Notes: a model not told the origin generated them from the letters alone. DNA of 64,000 nucleotides from Deltaproteobacteria bacterium (GCA_025353585.1 JANXOM010000295.1:21880-85879); one strand, 5' to 3'. Counted from the first letter of the stretch, positions 47,611-56,525 are shown. Program-made: numbers and translations.

Positions 47611-48371
47611 AGCGGATGCTCTGGCTCGCGGTCCTCGGCGCATGTGGTGGCCACGACAGCGCGCCGGTGGATCGCTGGCCCGAGGTGCAAAAGCTCGCCG
47701 AGCCATCGGTGCCGCCAGGCGCGCCGGCTCCGTTCATGCCGGTGCTCGCCGGCGTCGACACCGCGAACGACGTCCCGGGCGCCGCCATGGACGCCATGGT
47801 CGCGTGGGCGAAGGCGGGCGGCGGGCTCCCGTGGCGCGCTCAGGCCGCGCCGTCGGCCACGGCCGCCAAGGACTCGGCGGCAATGTCGATGCGCGCGAGC
47901 CGCGTCGGGTACGCGCTCCTCGCGCAGCGGCCCAACGACCCCGACGCCGTCGCGGCCGCCCTGTACTTCGCGTGGCGCACCCGCGCCGAGGGGGCCACGC
48001 TGATCGACGAGACGATCGGCGTGGTGATGGCAGACCGCATCCGCGCGCTGCACGCGGCGCTGCGGCCGACCGCGCTCGAGATCAAGTACGCGCCGACCGA
48101 ACCCGAGATCCGGCGCGGCCTCGCGGTCGAAGGCGTCACCGTCGGCGCGTCCCTGGGCGGCACGCTCGCGGCCGACGTCCACGCGGACTACCAGGCGTAC
48201 CTCGTCGACGCGCCCGCCGACCCCGCCGGCTTTCTCGCGAACTTCGATACCGTTCGGGCCGCCGCCGAAACTCACGCGCACCCGCTGCTCACGCAGAAGC
48301 GCATCGTCCACCAGCTCTTCGATCAGGTCGCCGCCTACCGCGCCTGGCTCGCCGCCGCGCCCCACCACTAG
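47607..48371 (+). CDS. lipoprotein, function unknown
   Basis: This 254-residue lipoprotein (signal LAVLGACGG) has an Ala-rich, mainly helical mature part with no domain I recognise (VAAALYFAWRTRAEGATLIDE, cited in part, and HPLLTQKRIVHQLFDQVAAY near the end). ATGA overlap with the CDP-alcohol gene indicates co-translation. Its TAG is followed after 5 nt by the repeat element. Confidence 0.65.
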   Translation: MKRMLWLAVLGACGGHDSAPVDRWPEVQKLAEPSVPPGAPAPFMPVLAGVDTANDVPGAAMDAMVAWAKAGGGLPWRAQAAPSATAAKDSAAMSMRASRVGYALLAQRPNDPDAVAAALYFAWRTRAEGATLIDETIGVVMADRIRALHAALRPTALEIKYAPTEPEIRRGLAVEGVTVGASLGGTLAADVHADYQAYLVDAPADPAGFLANFDTVRAAAETHAHPLLTQKRIVHQLFDQVAAYRAWLAAAPHH

Positions 48372-48376
48372 GCGGG

Positions 48377-48640
48377 GGGGACGGTGTAACACCTGTCAAC
48401 CGGCGCTCTTCAGAAAGCGCTGTATTTTCAATAACTTACGTGGGGACGGTGTAACACCTGTCACCCCCCCCCAGGCTCGAGCGAGCCTGATTCGTCGGCT
48501 TGATTGTCCGGTTCCCGGACAACTGCGAACGGGTTCTGTCCTGCGTCGCAGGTTGACAGGTGTTACACCGTCCCTATTCAAACAGCTGAAATTGTTCAGG
48601 ATCGTCATGGGCCCTGGTTGACAGGTGTTACACCGTCCCT
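48377..48640. repeat. mirror-symmetric four-copy repeat element with internal hairpins
   Basis: Four copies of the unit GGGACGGTGTAACACCTGTCA are present: two direct (48378-48398 and 48443-48463) and two inverted (within 48552-48574 and 48617-48639). The distance between the two units of each pair is 65 nt on both sides, so the element is symmetric about 48508. Between the pairs lie a near-palindrome (CAGGCTCG/CGAGCCTG, 48472-48489), an 8-bp hairpin (TTGTCCGG-TTC-CCGGACAA, 48504-48522) and a 6-bp stem (48523-48551). The element fills the space between convergent genes. No protein is encoded. Confidence 0.9.
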
Positions 48641-48647
48641 CCTCGGG

Positions 48648-49904
48648 TCAGCCGCGGGAGAAGCTGATGGGGTAGGTGACGCGCGTCGGCCGCTCCATGC
48701 GCGGGAACTCGATGCCACGCATGACGGCGGCCAGGCAGCCGCCGACCTTGCCGGCGCTGCGGGTGTCGCGGACCACGCCGCCGCCGTCGATCGTGAAGGC
48801 CAGCACCACGGAGCCGGCCGCCGTGGTCGTGTCCTTCTCGAAGCACGTGCGCAGGTCGTCGACGTGCGGCTGGATCCAGCTGGTCACCGCCGCGCGGTCG
48901 ATCGCACCGCGCGCCGCGCACCGCGCGCCGTCGCAGATGCGCAGCTCGACGGGCCCCGTCGCCGGGCCCTCCGGCTCGATGGCGTGCACGATCGGCACTT
49001 CGCCCGGCAGCTGGTAGAGCTCGCCGGCGCCGCGGCCACGCGCGATCGTCGCGTACGGGCCGGTCTTCACCGAATCGAACTCCCGCCGCTGCGTCGGATC
49101 GAAGTGGCCGTTGCGCCCACCGAACTGCGCGGCCTCCGCGGCCACGAGGTCGTACGCCGGTCCGAGGTCCGCCATCGCCGTCGACCAGCTCGGGCCCCAG
49201 AGCTGCTTCATCGCGTCGCCGACGTCCGCGCTCAGATCGATCGCGTGTCGCACGCCGTCCGCCTCCGCGTGCGCGTGCCGGGCCGCGAGCGTGGCCGTCG
49301 CCGGCAGCGCCGGGAGCCAAACCGGGAGCCGGAGCGGCTTTGCCGGTGCCGTCATCTGCGCCGCCATCTGCGCGACCCGACGCGCCTGCGCCACGTGCAC
49401 GGGCGGTGGCGGTGGCGGCATCCGCGTGACCGGCGGCGGCGGGACCGCACGGGTCACGCGTGCGAGCACCGGCGGCGCCGGCCTCGTGGGCTTCGGGCTC
49501 GCGAGCGCCGTGACCACCGCGACGAACACCAGGTGCGCGACCGCAGCCGCGAAGATGTATCCGGCGCGCCGACGGTCGACCGCCGGCGCACCGACCGGCA
49601 CGCGCGGCGCCGCGGCCGTGATGGCGATCGCGACGTGTCCGAGCGCCAGCTCGATCCGATCGCCCACCCCGAGCCGCGCCGCCGTCTCGGGCATGGCGTA
49701 CCGCGCGCCGCCCACGATCCGCGTCGCCGTGACGCCCGCCGGGATCCGGATCAACCCGTCCCGGCCGACCAGCGGAAAGCACGTGAACCCGCACACCGCC
49801 AGCTCGACCTCGGGCGCCGTCCCGATCCGGAACTCGCCGCGCGCCGGCACCACCGCCGAGACCAGCAGCGTGCCGGCAAACCGTGCCGTGACCTCGACCG
49901 CCAT
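48648..49904 (-). CDS. AgmX/PglI-like C-terminal domain protein with FHA-like N-terminus
   Basis: This 418-residue protein begins with a small beta-rich region resembling FHA-type or similar (GEFRIGTAPEVELAV, ARYAMPETAARLGVGDRIEL). One membrane helix follows (about 116-137) and then a long Pro-rich linker (PPPPVTRMPPPPPPVHVAQ). The C-terminal domain (about 325-415) has SWIQPHVDDLRTCFEKD, VVLAFTIDGGGVVRDTRSAG and CLAAVMRGIEFPRM. This TonB-like end is characteristic of the myxobacterial AgmX/PglI family, linked to gliding and envelope energy coupling. It lies at the edge of the repeat element. Confidence 0.82.
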   Translation of the reverse strand: MAVEVTARFAGTLLVSAVVPARGEFRIGTAPEVELAVCGFTCFPLVGRDGLIRIPAGVTATRIVGGARYAMPETAARLGVGDRIELALGHVAIAITAAAPRVPVGAPAVDRRRAGYIFAAAVAHLVFVAVVTALASPKPTRPAPPVLARVTRAVPPPPVTRMPPPPPPVHVAQARRVAQMAAQMTAPAKPLRLPVWLPALPATATLAARHAHAEADGVRHAIDLSADVGDAMKQLWGPSWSTAMADLGPAYDLVAAEAAQFGGRNGHFDPTQRREFDSVKTGPYATIARGRGAGELYQLPGEVPIVHAIEPEGPATGPVELRICDGARCAARGAIDRAAVTSWIQPHVDDLRTCFEKDTTTAAGSVVLAFTIDGGGVVRDTRSAGKVGGCLAAVMRGIEFPRMERPTRVTYPISFSRG

Positions 49905-49971
49905 CCCTTCACGACAGCGTCGCCGCCGGCCGGTTGCGGGTCATCGTGGCTTCGTGCGACGTCGCGAAGCG

Positions 49972-50625
49972 CTACGGCGACGGCAGCTCGCCGCGCGCCC
50001 GGAGCTGCCACATGTAGTGATACGGGTTCTCTGCCAGGAAGCCGCGCTCCACGACGTCCAGGTGCCGCGCGATGCGCTTCGTGATCGACCGCGCCGTGTG
50101 CGGATACCCGAGCTCCCAGTGGTGCTCCGGGATCGGCTTGTGCCGCCACGGCAGCATGAGCTTGTGCCCGAGCGACAGCGTGTGGTTGCCCCACCACATC
50201 GACACGCGCACGCGCAGCCCGCGATACGGCAGCGATACGAACACGTGGGGCCGCGCCCGCCGCGCGATCCCCGCGAGGCACGCCTCGAAGTCCGCCAGCG
50301 GCAGGTGCTCGAGCACCTGGAACGCGCAGACCGCGTCGAACGTGAGCCCGGCCGGCAGCGCCTCGTCGAGCTTCGTGATGTCGGCGACGTAGTCGACCTC
50401 GCGCGTCGCGTCGATATCGAGCGTCTTGACCGTGATCCCCGCCGAGCGCAGGTAGCTGCGGAACACGCCTGACCCCGGGCCGATCTCGAGCACCGTCTTC
50501 GGCCGCACCGCCAGCACCACTCGGATCTGGTGCCAGTACGACATCCAGCGCTCGCGGTCGTCGTAGCGCTCGAAGTCGTAGTGCGCCGGCAGGACCTGCA
50601 CCTCGCGCGCGGGAGCCGGCGGCAT
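49972..50625 (-). CDS. class I SAM-dependent methyltransferase
   Basis: A cytoplasmic methyltransferase of about 217 residues with motif I VLEIGPGSGVFRSYL, an acidic strand-2 end (KTLDIDATREVDYVADI) and motif post-II FDAVCAFQVLEHLP. The substrate is unknown; the neighbouring flippase hints at a lipid-linked sugar or surface polysaccharide. ATG 50625 is preferred because a TAGCGT box precedes it by 8 nt; in-frame ATG 50643 would leave only 14 nt to the divergent gene. Confidence 0.85.
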   Translation of the reverse strand: MPPAPAREVQVLPAHYDFERYDDRERWMSYWHQIRVVLAVRPKTVLEIGPGSGVFRSYLRSAGITVKTLDIDATREVDYVADITKLDEALPAGLTFDAVCAFQVLEHLPLADFEACLAGIARRARPHVFVSLPYRGLRVRVSMWWGNHTLSLGHKLMLPWRHKPIPEHHWELGYPHTARSITKRIARHLDVVERGFLAENPYHYMWQLRARGELPSP

Positions 50626-50633
50626 CGCTGCGC

Positions 50634-50639
50634 ACGCTA
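50634..50639 (-). promoter_or_regulatory. TANNNT -10 box (TAGCGT) before the 50625 start
   Basis: TAGCGT on the minus strand, 8 nt before ATG 50625. Overlapping it on the plus strand, TATCAT (50638-50643) precedes the flippase start by 14 nt, so the two promoters are interleaved. Confidence 0.4.
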
Positions 50640-50657
50640 TCATTGTATGGTCGGGCC

Positions 50658-52136
50658 GTGGCCGACGACGCTCCGCCCCTGACCAAGCAGGTCAACCGCG
50701 GCGTGGCGTGGGCGGCCAGCGCGCAGGCCGTGATCGCCGTCGCGGACATGGTCTCGCAGATGCTCGTCGTGGCGCTGTGGTTCACCGCGACGGACAACGG
50801 GATCGTCGTCAAGGCGCTCGCCTTTTACCCGATGCTCGACGCCGCCGCCGACCTCGGCGTCACGTCGTCGGTCGTCCAGCTCGACGACCACACGCCCGAG
50901 CGGCTCTCGACGGTCTTCTGGTTCAACATGCTCGTGTCGGGCGGGCTGTTCGTGCTGCTCGCGATCTTCGGGCCGCTCTATGGCCTCCTGCAAGGCCACA
51001 CCGTCATCGGGCTCCTCCTGATCGCGTACGGCGGCAAGCTCGTCTTCCAGAACGTGTACGCGATCCCGTTCGCGCTCCTCCGCAAGGAGCTGCGCTTCGC
51101 CGAGATCGCAAAAGCCCGGGTCGCGGCGCACCTCGCCGAGAGCGTCGCCCGCGTCGTGTTCGCGTGCCTCGGCCTCACGATCTGGTGCTTCACGCTCGCC
51201 GCGCTGACCCGCGTCGTCGTGTTCGGCGTGATCGTGCAGCTCCGGCACCCGTTCATCCCGCGCCTCGTCTTCCGGCCGCGCGAGGTCACCGCGTACGTCC
51301 GCTTCGGCCTGCGCAGCGCCGCGAGCCAGGTGCTCTACCAGCTCTACACGAACCTCGACTATCCGATCGTCGGCTACTTCTTCGGCGACGCCTCCCTCGG
51401 CATCTACGCGGCCGCGTACATGATCATCCTCGAGCCCGTGAAGACGATCGCGAACGTCGTCATCGACGTCGCGTTCCCGACCTTCGCGAAGCTGCGCGCC
51501 GATCGCCCCGCGCTGATCGCGCAGTTCCTCGCGTTCACGCGCCTGAACCTCATCGCCGTCCTGCCGTTCGTGGCGCTCGTCGCGCTCGTCATCCCGGAGC
51601 TCCTGCACCTGACGTACGGGCACGGCAAGTGGACGCCGCACCAGCTCTCGCTCTGCGCCGTGGCCGTGCGGATCCTCTGCATCGTCGGCGTCCTGCGCGC
51701 GCTCGGGTTCATCGGGCCGCCGCTCCTCGACGGCGTCGGCCGCCCCGAGCGCACGCTGCGCTACATGGTCGTGGCCGCGGTGTTCGTGCCGACCTCGTTC
51801 CTCGTCGGCGCGCTCGTGCTCGGCGACGCGCTCGGCTTCCTGTCCGTCGCCGTGGCGTGGGCCGTCGGCTATCCGGTCGCGTTCGGCGTGCTGATGTACA
51901 CGATCACCACCACCATCGAGCTGCCGGTCGGCGCGTACGCGCGCGCGGCGTGGGGCGTCGTCGGCTCGTGCGCGGCGGGCGTCGCGGCCGGCTCGGGCAT
52001 GTCGCTCGCGCTCGCCGACGAAGGCGACCTCGCGCGCCTGCTCGCGATCAGCGCCGCGTTCCTCGTGACCACGGCCGCGTTGCTGGCGACCTGGCAGAAG
52101 ATCACGCCGCGGTCGATCGCGACCGCGCTGAAGTAG
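50658..52136 (+). CDS. Wzx-type oligosaccharide flippase (polysaccharide biosynthesis protein)
   Basis: This 492-residue inner-membrane protein has about 12-14 helices and fits the MOP-superfamily flippases: an N-terminal KQVNRGVAWAASAQAVIAVADM, a mid-protein FGLRSAASQVLYQLYTNLDYPIVGYFFG-type segment (cited in part), and FLAFTRLNLIAVLPFVALVAL. Such proteins move lipid-linked oligosaccharides across the inner membrane. GTG 50658 is preferred over a TTG at 50643. Divergent from the methyltransferase, likely one polysaccharide locus. Its 3' end overlaps the antisense 52102 gene by 35 nt. Confidence 0.88.
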   Translation: MADDAPPLTKQVNRGVAWAASAQAVIAVADMVSQMLVVALWFTATDNGIVVKALAFYPMLDAAADLGVTSSVVQLDDHTPERLSTVFWFNMLVSGGLFVLLAIFGPLYGLLQGHTVIGLLLIAYGGKLVFQNVYAIPFALLRKELRFAEIAKARVAAHLAESVARVVFACLGLTIWCFTLAALTRVVVFGVIVQLRHPFIPRLVFRPREVTAYVRFGLRSAASQVLYQLYTNLDYPIVGYFFGDASLGIYAAAYMIILEPVKTIANVVIDVAFPTFAKLRADRPALIAQFLAFTRLNLIAVLPFVALVALVIPELLHLTYGHGKWTPHQLSLCAVAVRILCIVGVLRALGFIGPPLLDGVGRPERTLRYMVVAAVFVPTSFLVGALVLGDALGFLSVAVAWAVGYPVAFGVLMYTITTTIELPVGAYARAAWGVVGSCAAGVAAGSGMSLALADEGDLARLLAISAAFLVTTAALLATWQKITPRSIATALK

Positions 52137-52614
52137 CCGCGATGAAGCGGGCGACCTCGTCGTAGGGCGGCGGCTCGTCCGGATCCGCGGCGCGCTGGGC
52201 GAGCAGCGCCACGAGCGTGGTCAGCGTGGCGAGCTCGGTGCCCATGACGCGCGCCGGATCGGCCCCGCGGCGCAAGCCGAGCGCGCGGCGGGCGCGAGCC
52301 GCGGCGAGCTCGTCGCCGCTGGTGATCTCGGCCAGCGTGACAGCGAGCTGCACGTGGAGGTCGAGGAGGCGCTCGAGCTGCTCGGGCTCCGCCGCGTACG
52401 GGTCGAGCTCCAGGATCCGATCCACCAGCCGGGTGAGCTCGACGTGCGCGGCCAGGGCTGTTGGGTTTCCGACAAGCGCTGCCGGGCGCGCGTCACGTCG
52501 CACGAGCCACGCGACGGCCAGCCTGTGCGCATCCGCCCGGGCCGCTCGGGTCGGCCACGCCGAGATCCCGGCAACCGCCGCGATCATCGCGATTTCGCAG
52601 GCCAGCCACAGCAT
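52102..52614 (-). CDS. small single-helix membrane protein, unknown
   Basis: This 170-residue protein has one N-terminal helix (MLWLACEIAMIAAVAGISAW) and a mostly helical Ala- and Leu-rich body (VELTRLVDRILELDPYAAEP, LLDLHVQLAVTLAEITSGDE). No recognised family. The last 35 nt overlap the 3' end of the flippase gene on the opposite strand. Coding status rests on composition and the clean signal-anchor start. Confidence 0.55.
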   Translation of the reverse strand: MLWLACEIAMIAAVAGISAWPTRAARADAHRLAVAWLVRRDARPAALVGNPTALAAHVELTRLVDRILELDPYAAEPEQLERLLDLHVQLAVTLAEITSGDELAAARARRALGLRRGADPARVMGTELATLTTLVALLAQRAADPDEPPPYDEVARFIAATSARSRSTAA

Positions 52615-52664
52615 CGCTGCGCAGCGATACAAGCGGCGTGCCGACGCGCGCGGCGGCCGGCCGC

Positions 52665-54305
52665 CTACAGCTTCTTGCCGACGAGGTCGAACGTCGAGGC
52701 CGCAGGCGCGTAGCCGCGGACCATGACATTCAGCGTCGACGGCTGCGCGAGGGTCACCGAGCAGCTCTCGTTCGTGCCGGTCTTGTACGGGCGGCAGTCG
52801 TACGTCGCGGTCGTCGGGGCCTTGCCGACGCGCACGTAGAGGTCGGCGTCGCCGGTGCCGGTCATGTCGAACTCGTACGTCCCGACGGGAAGGACGGGCG
52901 TCGTGAACTTCTTCGAGGCGTTGTGCGCGATCGAGCCGTGCTCGGCGAGGCCGGCCCACGCGGTCGCGGGCGGCGTGGTGCCGCTGCCGGCGCCGGGCGT
53001 GTACGTGTTGTCGGCCTCGCCCGTCACGAGGACGACCTGCGAGTCATCGACGTGCGCGAAGATCTGCTGGTACGTCTGCGGGTTGTCGTACGAGAGCAGG
53101 CCGCGGAACATCGCCATCGTCGCGCCCGACATCGAGGCGAAGAACGCCGGCATGCCGTTGACCGCGATGTCGATGTACTTGTAGCCCGTCGTGTCGTCGG
53201 GGTTGACGGCCTTGTGCGCGTTCGACAGCGCGTCGTCGATGTACGCGTAGCTGTCGCAGCCGTTCATGTAGACGACGACGTACTGGCCCTTGACCCACTT
53301 GCCCGCGTTCGCGAGCGAGCGGATGTTCGTGCCGAGGCCGGCGTGGCCGTTGTAGACGATGAAGTCGGCCGAGCTCGACAGCGACTCGTAGCGCGCGCGG
53401 AACGCCGGCATCGCGAGGCCCTTGTCGACGTTGTCCGTCAGCAGCGCGACGACGTGGATCTTCTTGCCATCGGCGAGCGTGGCCGAGAGCTCGATGTCCG
53501 GCGCGCGGACACCCGGATCGGTGGGGACCGCGGCGGGGACGGTGACGAGGCCGTGCGTGCCGAGCTCGGACTTCATCGCGGCGACGAACTGGTTGAAGCC
53601 GTCGATGCCGACGTCGTTCGACGTGGTGCCATCGGCGAACTTGCCGAAGATCGCGACGACGTTCAGCGTGTTGTCCGCCCACACCTTGTCGTACTCGGGG
53701 AACTTGCCGGTCGTCTCGATCGGGCTCGGCGAGAGCGTCGCCGTCACGGCGTGGACGTCGGTCGGCGCGAGCTTGCAGCTCGAGACGAGCGGGCGGAAGA
53801 AGTAGAACATGCTGCCGGCGTCGATCTCGTCGAGCTCGGAGGCGTTGTCGTTGCAGCCGACGCGGTACTTCGCGGCGAACGCGTCCTGGCCGGCGGACGA
53901 GACGTCGAGCGGGAGCGCGAGGGCGATCGTGGCGGGGATCGAGCTCTTGTGGCCCCACGCGATCGGCAGCTTCGCGTCGTAGGTGATCTGCACGCGGCCG
54001 CCGACGGTCGTCTTCTTGACGTTCGTGACGACGGCGCGGTCGACGCGGCCGACCGCGGTCATGCCATTGAGCTGGCCGACCGTGAAGAGCAGCTGGTCCT
54101 GGATGGTCTGCGCGTCGTCGTAGGAGTAGTCGGTGACGAGCTTGCCGCTGAACGTCGCGTCGACGAAGGTGGCGAGCGCGCTGGAGTCGGCCTTGCCGTC
54201 GTCCGACTTGGTCTGCTCGCCGTCGTACAGGTCGGCGGAGTCGGTGCACGCGACGAGCGGCGCCGCGAGGGCGGCGGCGGCGAGGAGGGAGGCGAGGCGC
54301 TTCAT
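52665..54305 (-). CDS. caspase/gingipain-like lipoprotein with C-terminal PPC domain
   Basis: This 546-residue exported lipoprotein (lipobox PLVAC20) has an N-terminal beta-rich region (40-260). The middle domain carries VVALLTDN, FIVYNGHAG (H321) and VVVYMNGCDSYAY (C350). The His-Cys pair after two hydrophobic strands is the catalytic dyad pattern of clan CD peptidases (caspase, gingipain, clostripain). A bacterial pre-peptidase C-terminal (PPC) domain follows (about 470-546: GTYEFDMTGTGDADLYVRVG, VMVRGYAP). Specificity is not predictable; it could also be inactive. ATG 54305 starts at the signal peptide; an open frame extends upstream without coding character. Confidence 0.72.
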   Translation of the reverse strand: MKRLASLLAAAALAAPLVACTDSADLYDGEQTKSDDGKADSSALATFVDATFSGKLVTDYSYDDAQTIQDQLLFTVGQLNGMTAVGRVDRAVVTNVKKTTVGGRVQITYDAKLPIAWGHKSSIPATIALALPLDVSSAGQDAFAAKYRVGCNDNASELDEIDAGSMFYFFRPLVSSCKLAPTDVHAVTATLSPSPIETTGKFPEYDKVWADNTLNVVAIFGKFADGTTSNDVGIDGFNQFVAAMKSELGTHGLVTVPAAVPTDPGVRAPDIELSATLADGKKIHVVALLTDNVDKGLAMPAFRARYESLSSSADFIVYNGHAGLGTNIRSLANAGKWVKGQYVVVYMNGCDSYAYIDDALSNAHKAVNPDDTTGYKYIDIAVNGMPAFFASMSGATMAMFRGLLSYDNPQTYQQIFAHVDDSQVVLVTGEADNTYTPGAGSGTTPPATAWAGLAEHGSIAHNASKKFTTPVLPVGTYEFDMTGTGDADLYVRVGKAPTTATYDCRPYKTGTNESCSVTLAQPSTLNVMVRGYAPAASTFDLVGKKL

Positions 54306-54431
54306 GTACCCCCGCGCACAGCAAGGACAATGCCCGGCCGACCGGGGCGTAACGCCTCGGAATGACACGGGGCGAAATGCCCAGTCGAGTAGCCAGGGCA
54401 GGCGAGTCGCCAGCGCCACCAGCGGCCGCGG

Positions 54432-54656
54432 TCACTCCCAGGCGATGTTCATCGTGTCGTCGTCACCGAGGGCCTTCTCCAGGACGAGCAGGAGCTCCGG
54501 ATCGATGTCGTTGTCGGCGAAGAGCTCCAGCGTCTCGCGGTCGATGACCATGTCCTGGTCCTCTTCGTCCTCGAGTTGCTCGACGAGAAACGCGAGCTGC
54601 TTGTCGGTGATCGTTGCGATGTCATCGCCCGTATCGAGACGGGTAAGCCGCGGCAT
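54432..54656 (-). CDS. small acidic conserved-type protein, unknown
   Basis: This 74-residue acidic protein (DTGDDIATITDKQLAFLVEQ, then LEDEEDQDMVIDRETLELF, DPELLLVLEKAL) looks soluble and helical. Proteins of similar length and composition occur in myxobacteria, but I know no function. The TAGACT-N6-ATG promoter/start arrangement supports it being expressed. Confidence 0.65.
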   Translation of the reverse strand: MPRLTRLDTGDDIATITDKQLAFLVEQLEDEEDQDMVIDRETLELFADNDIDPELLLVLEKALGDDDTMNIAWE

Positions 54657-54662
54657 GCGCGG

Positions 54663-54668
54663 AGTCTA
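54663..54668 (-). promoter_or_regulatory. TAGACT box before the 54656 start
   Basis: TAGACT on the minus strand, 6 nt before the ATG, is one of three exact TAGACT-N6-ATG cases in the window. Confidence 0.5.
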
Positions 54669-54719
54669 GACAATCGCATCGCGTCCTTCCATCCCCTTGG
54701 CCATGCGCGATCGGGCGGC

Positions 54720-54725
54720 TACCTT
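54720..54725 (+). promoter_or_regulatory. TANNNT -10 box (TACCTT) before the 54732 start
   Basis: TACCTT, 6 nt before ATG 54732, in a 75-nt divergent spacer. Confidence 0.4.
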
Positions 54726-54731
54726 CGCCGC

Positions 54732-55796
54732 ATGTCGTCGTCGAGCCTGCCGACCGCCGCGGACGTGGTCATCATCGGAGGCGGGTTCGCCGGCGTGGCC
54801 ACGGCGTGGGCCCTGGCGCGGCGCGGGGTGACGGACGTGGTGCTCCTCGAGCGCGAGGCGGCCCTCGGCAAGCACGCCAGCGGGCGCGGCGCGGGGCTCG
54901 GTCGGCAGCTCGTGGACACGGACGCGACCACGGCGCTGACGGTGCGCGGCGCGGCGCTCCTGCGCGGCCCGCTCGCCGATGCGTGGTGCGAGACGGGCAG
55001 CGTGCTCGGGTTCGCGGATACCGCCGAGGCCGATGCGTACGCGGCACGGGCGGCGCGGTTCGGCGTGCCCGTGGAGCGCATGGACCGCGTGGCGGACGGC
55101 GAGCTCGGGAGGCGGTGGCCCGGGCTCGCGGGCGCGGCGCCGGCGGCGGCGCTGCACGTGCCGACGGACGGCGTGATCGACGTGGTCCGCCTCCTCGCGC
55201 AGCTCGAAGCGGCGATCGACGCGCGCGTGTTCACCGACGCCGCGGTCCTCGGCCTCGAGGGCGGCCGGGCGGCCGGCGAGCCGCACCTCGTGCGCACGGC
55301 GCGCGGGACGATCAGCGCGCGCGTGGTCGTCGAGGCGACCGGCGCGTGGGCAGGGCAGCTGCTCGGCGCGCCGCCGCTGACGGTGGTGAAGCGGCACCTG
55401 TTCGTCGTCGAGGACAGCGCCGGGACCACGGCCGGCCCGTGGTTATGGCAGCTCGGCGCGCAGGAGCTCTACGTGCGCCGCCACGCGGACGGCACGCTGT
55501 CCTCGGCGTGCGACGCGACGCCGGCCGCGCCCGGTGACTACGCGGTCGAGTCCGGCGCCGAGGCCGCCTTCCGCGCCCGGCTCGCGACGGCGCAACCCGA
55601 CCTCGCGCGCGCCGCGCTCGTCCGCGCCTGGGCCTGCGTGCGCACGTTCACTCGCGACCGCCAGATGAAGCTCGCCCGCGACTCCTCGCGCCCCTGGCTC
55701 GTCTGGGCCATCGGCCTCGGCGGCCACGGCGCCACCGCCTCGCCCGCCATCGGCGAAGCCGTCGCCGCGGCCGTGGTCGACGCCCTCGAGGGGTGA
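54732..55796 (+). CDS. FAD-dependent oxidoreductase (DAO/glycine-oxidase-like family)
   Basis: This 354-residue flavoprotein begins with the dinucleotide-binding motif ADVVIIGGGFAGVATAWALA and ends strand 2 with VLLERE. The DAO fold continues with GRGAGLGRQLVDT, LHVPTDGVIDVVRLLAQL (substrate-domain region), ARVVVEATGAWAGQLLG and the C-terminal FAD segment WAIGLGGHGATASPAIGEAVA. It should oxidise an amine or amino-acid-like substrate to an imine, yielding H2O2 or passing electrons on; the substrate is unknown. Cytoplasmic. Confidence 0.88.
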   Translation: MSSSSLPTAADVVIIGGGFAGVATAWALARRGVTDVVLLEREAALGKHASGRGAGLGRQLVDTDATTALTVRGAALLRGPLADAWCETGSVLGFADTAEADAYAARAARFGVPVERMDRVADGELGRRWPGLAGAAPAAALHVPTDGVIDVVRLLAQLEAAIDARVFTDAAVLGLEGGRAAGEPHLVRTARGTISARVVVEATGAWAGQLLGAPPLTVVKRHLFVVEDSAGTTAGPWLWQLGAQELYVRRHADGTLSSACDATPAAPGDYAVESGAEAAFRARLATAQPDLARAALVRAWACVRTFTRDRQMKLARDSSRPWLVWAIGLGGHGATASPAIGEAVAAAVVDALEG

Positions 55797-55807
55797 GCCG
55801 GTCGGTG

Positions 55808-56424
55808 TCAGTCGTGCCCGAAGTCGATCGGCACACGATATTCGACCGGGCCGGCGTACGCGGGGAGGGCCGCGACGACAGACACCGAGTCAGCGCCGGC
55901 GAGGAGCTTGGCAACGCACGCGCCACTACTCGGATCGATGGCTGCCCCATCGCTAACTTCGACGTAGCTCGCGTCTCCGACCTGCAGCGACGTGCCATGG
56001 CCGACGACGGCGATCGCGATGGCCGCGCGGGCCGCGGCGAACCCACCCGGAAACCGACGCTCGACCCCCGCGTGGTACGCCGCTTCGATCGCGTGCTCGT
56101 CTCGTTCCGCCGGGGTCGAGAAGAGGACGGTCACGCCGCGCCGCAGGTCCGCGCTGTCGGCGGCGAACCGCCCGCGGAGCCGGCGACGCCCGACGTTGCC
56201 GCACGAACCCGGAGGGGCCGACGGAGTCCGGGACCCCGCCCGGCTTCCGGTGCGGCAGCGACCTCGGTCTCCGTCGTCATGGGCGCCCCGTTCCACGCGT
56301 GGGCCGGTTCGCGCGCCAACCAGTAGCCCAGAATGCCAGACAGCCCGAAGAGCGCGATCGCGCCGAGCGCCGCCTCATCTGCGCCCGTCGGCGTCGCCCG
56401 GCCTGCCGATCCTTGGGCTGGCAT
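55808..56424 (-). pseudogene. single-helix membrane protein gene, probably frameshifted
   Basis: Two overlapping minus frames look like halves of one gene. The 5' frame (from 56424) encodes a membrane segment (LGAIALFGLSGILGYWLA) and runs to a stop at 56131. The 3' frame (ending 55808) encodes FAADSADLRRGVTVLFSTPA and HAGVERRFPGGFAAARAAIA, VPIDFGHD. A shift somewhere in about 56175-56235 would fuse membrane anchor and globular domain. No recognised family. Sequence error is as likely as real decay. Confidence 0.5.
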
Positions 56425-56525
56425 CGACGGAGGTCGTGTCCTGACACGTCGGTAACCGGTCGCGTTGCGGGCGGCGCGAATGGCGGCATTGGGGGAAGAT
56501 GAGCCATCACTTCACAGGGGAGCTC

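Noticed and set aside
48401..48616. CRISPR-like array (regular repeat spacing)
   Set aside because: Only two plus two copies in opposite orientation, 42-nt intervals and no cas genes; an inverted repeat element explains it better.
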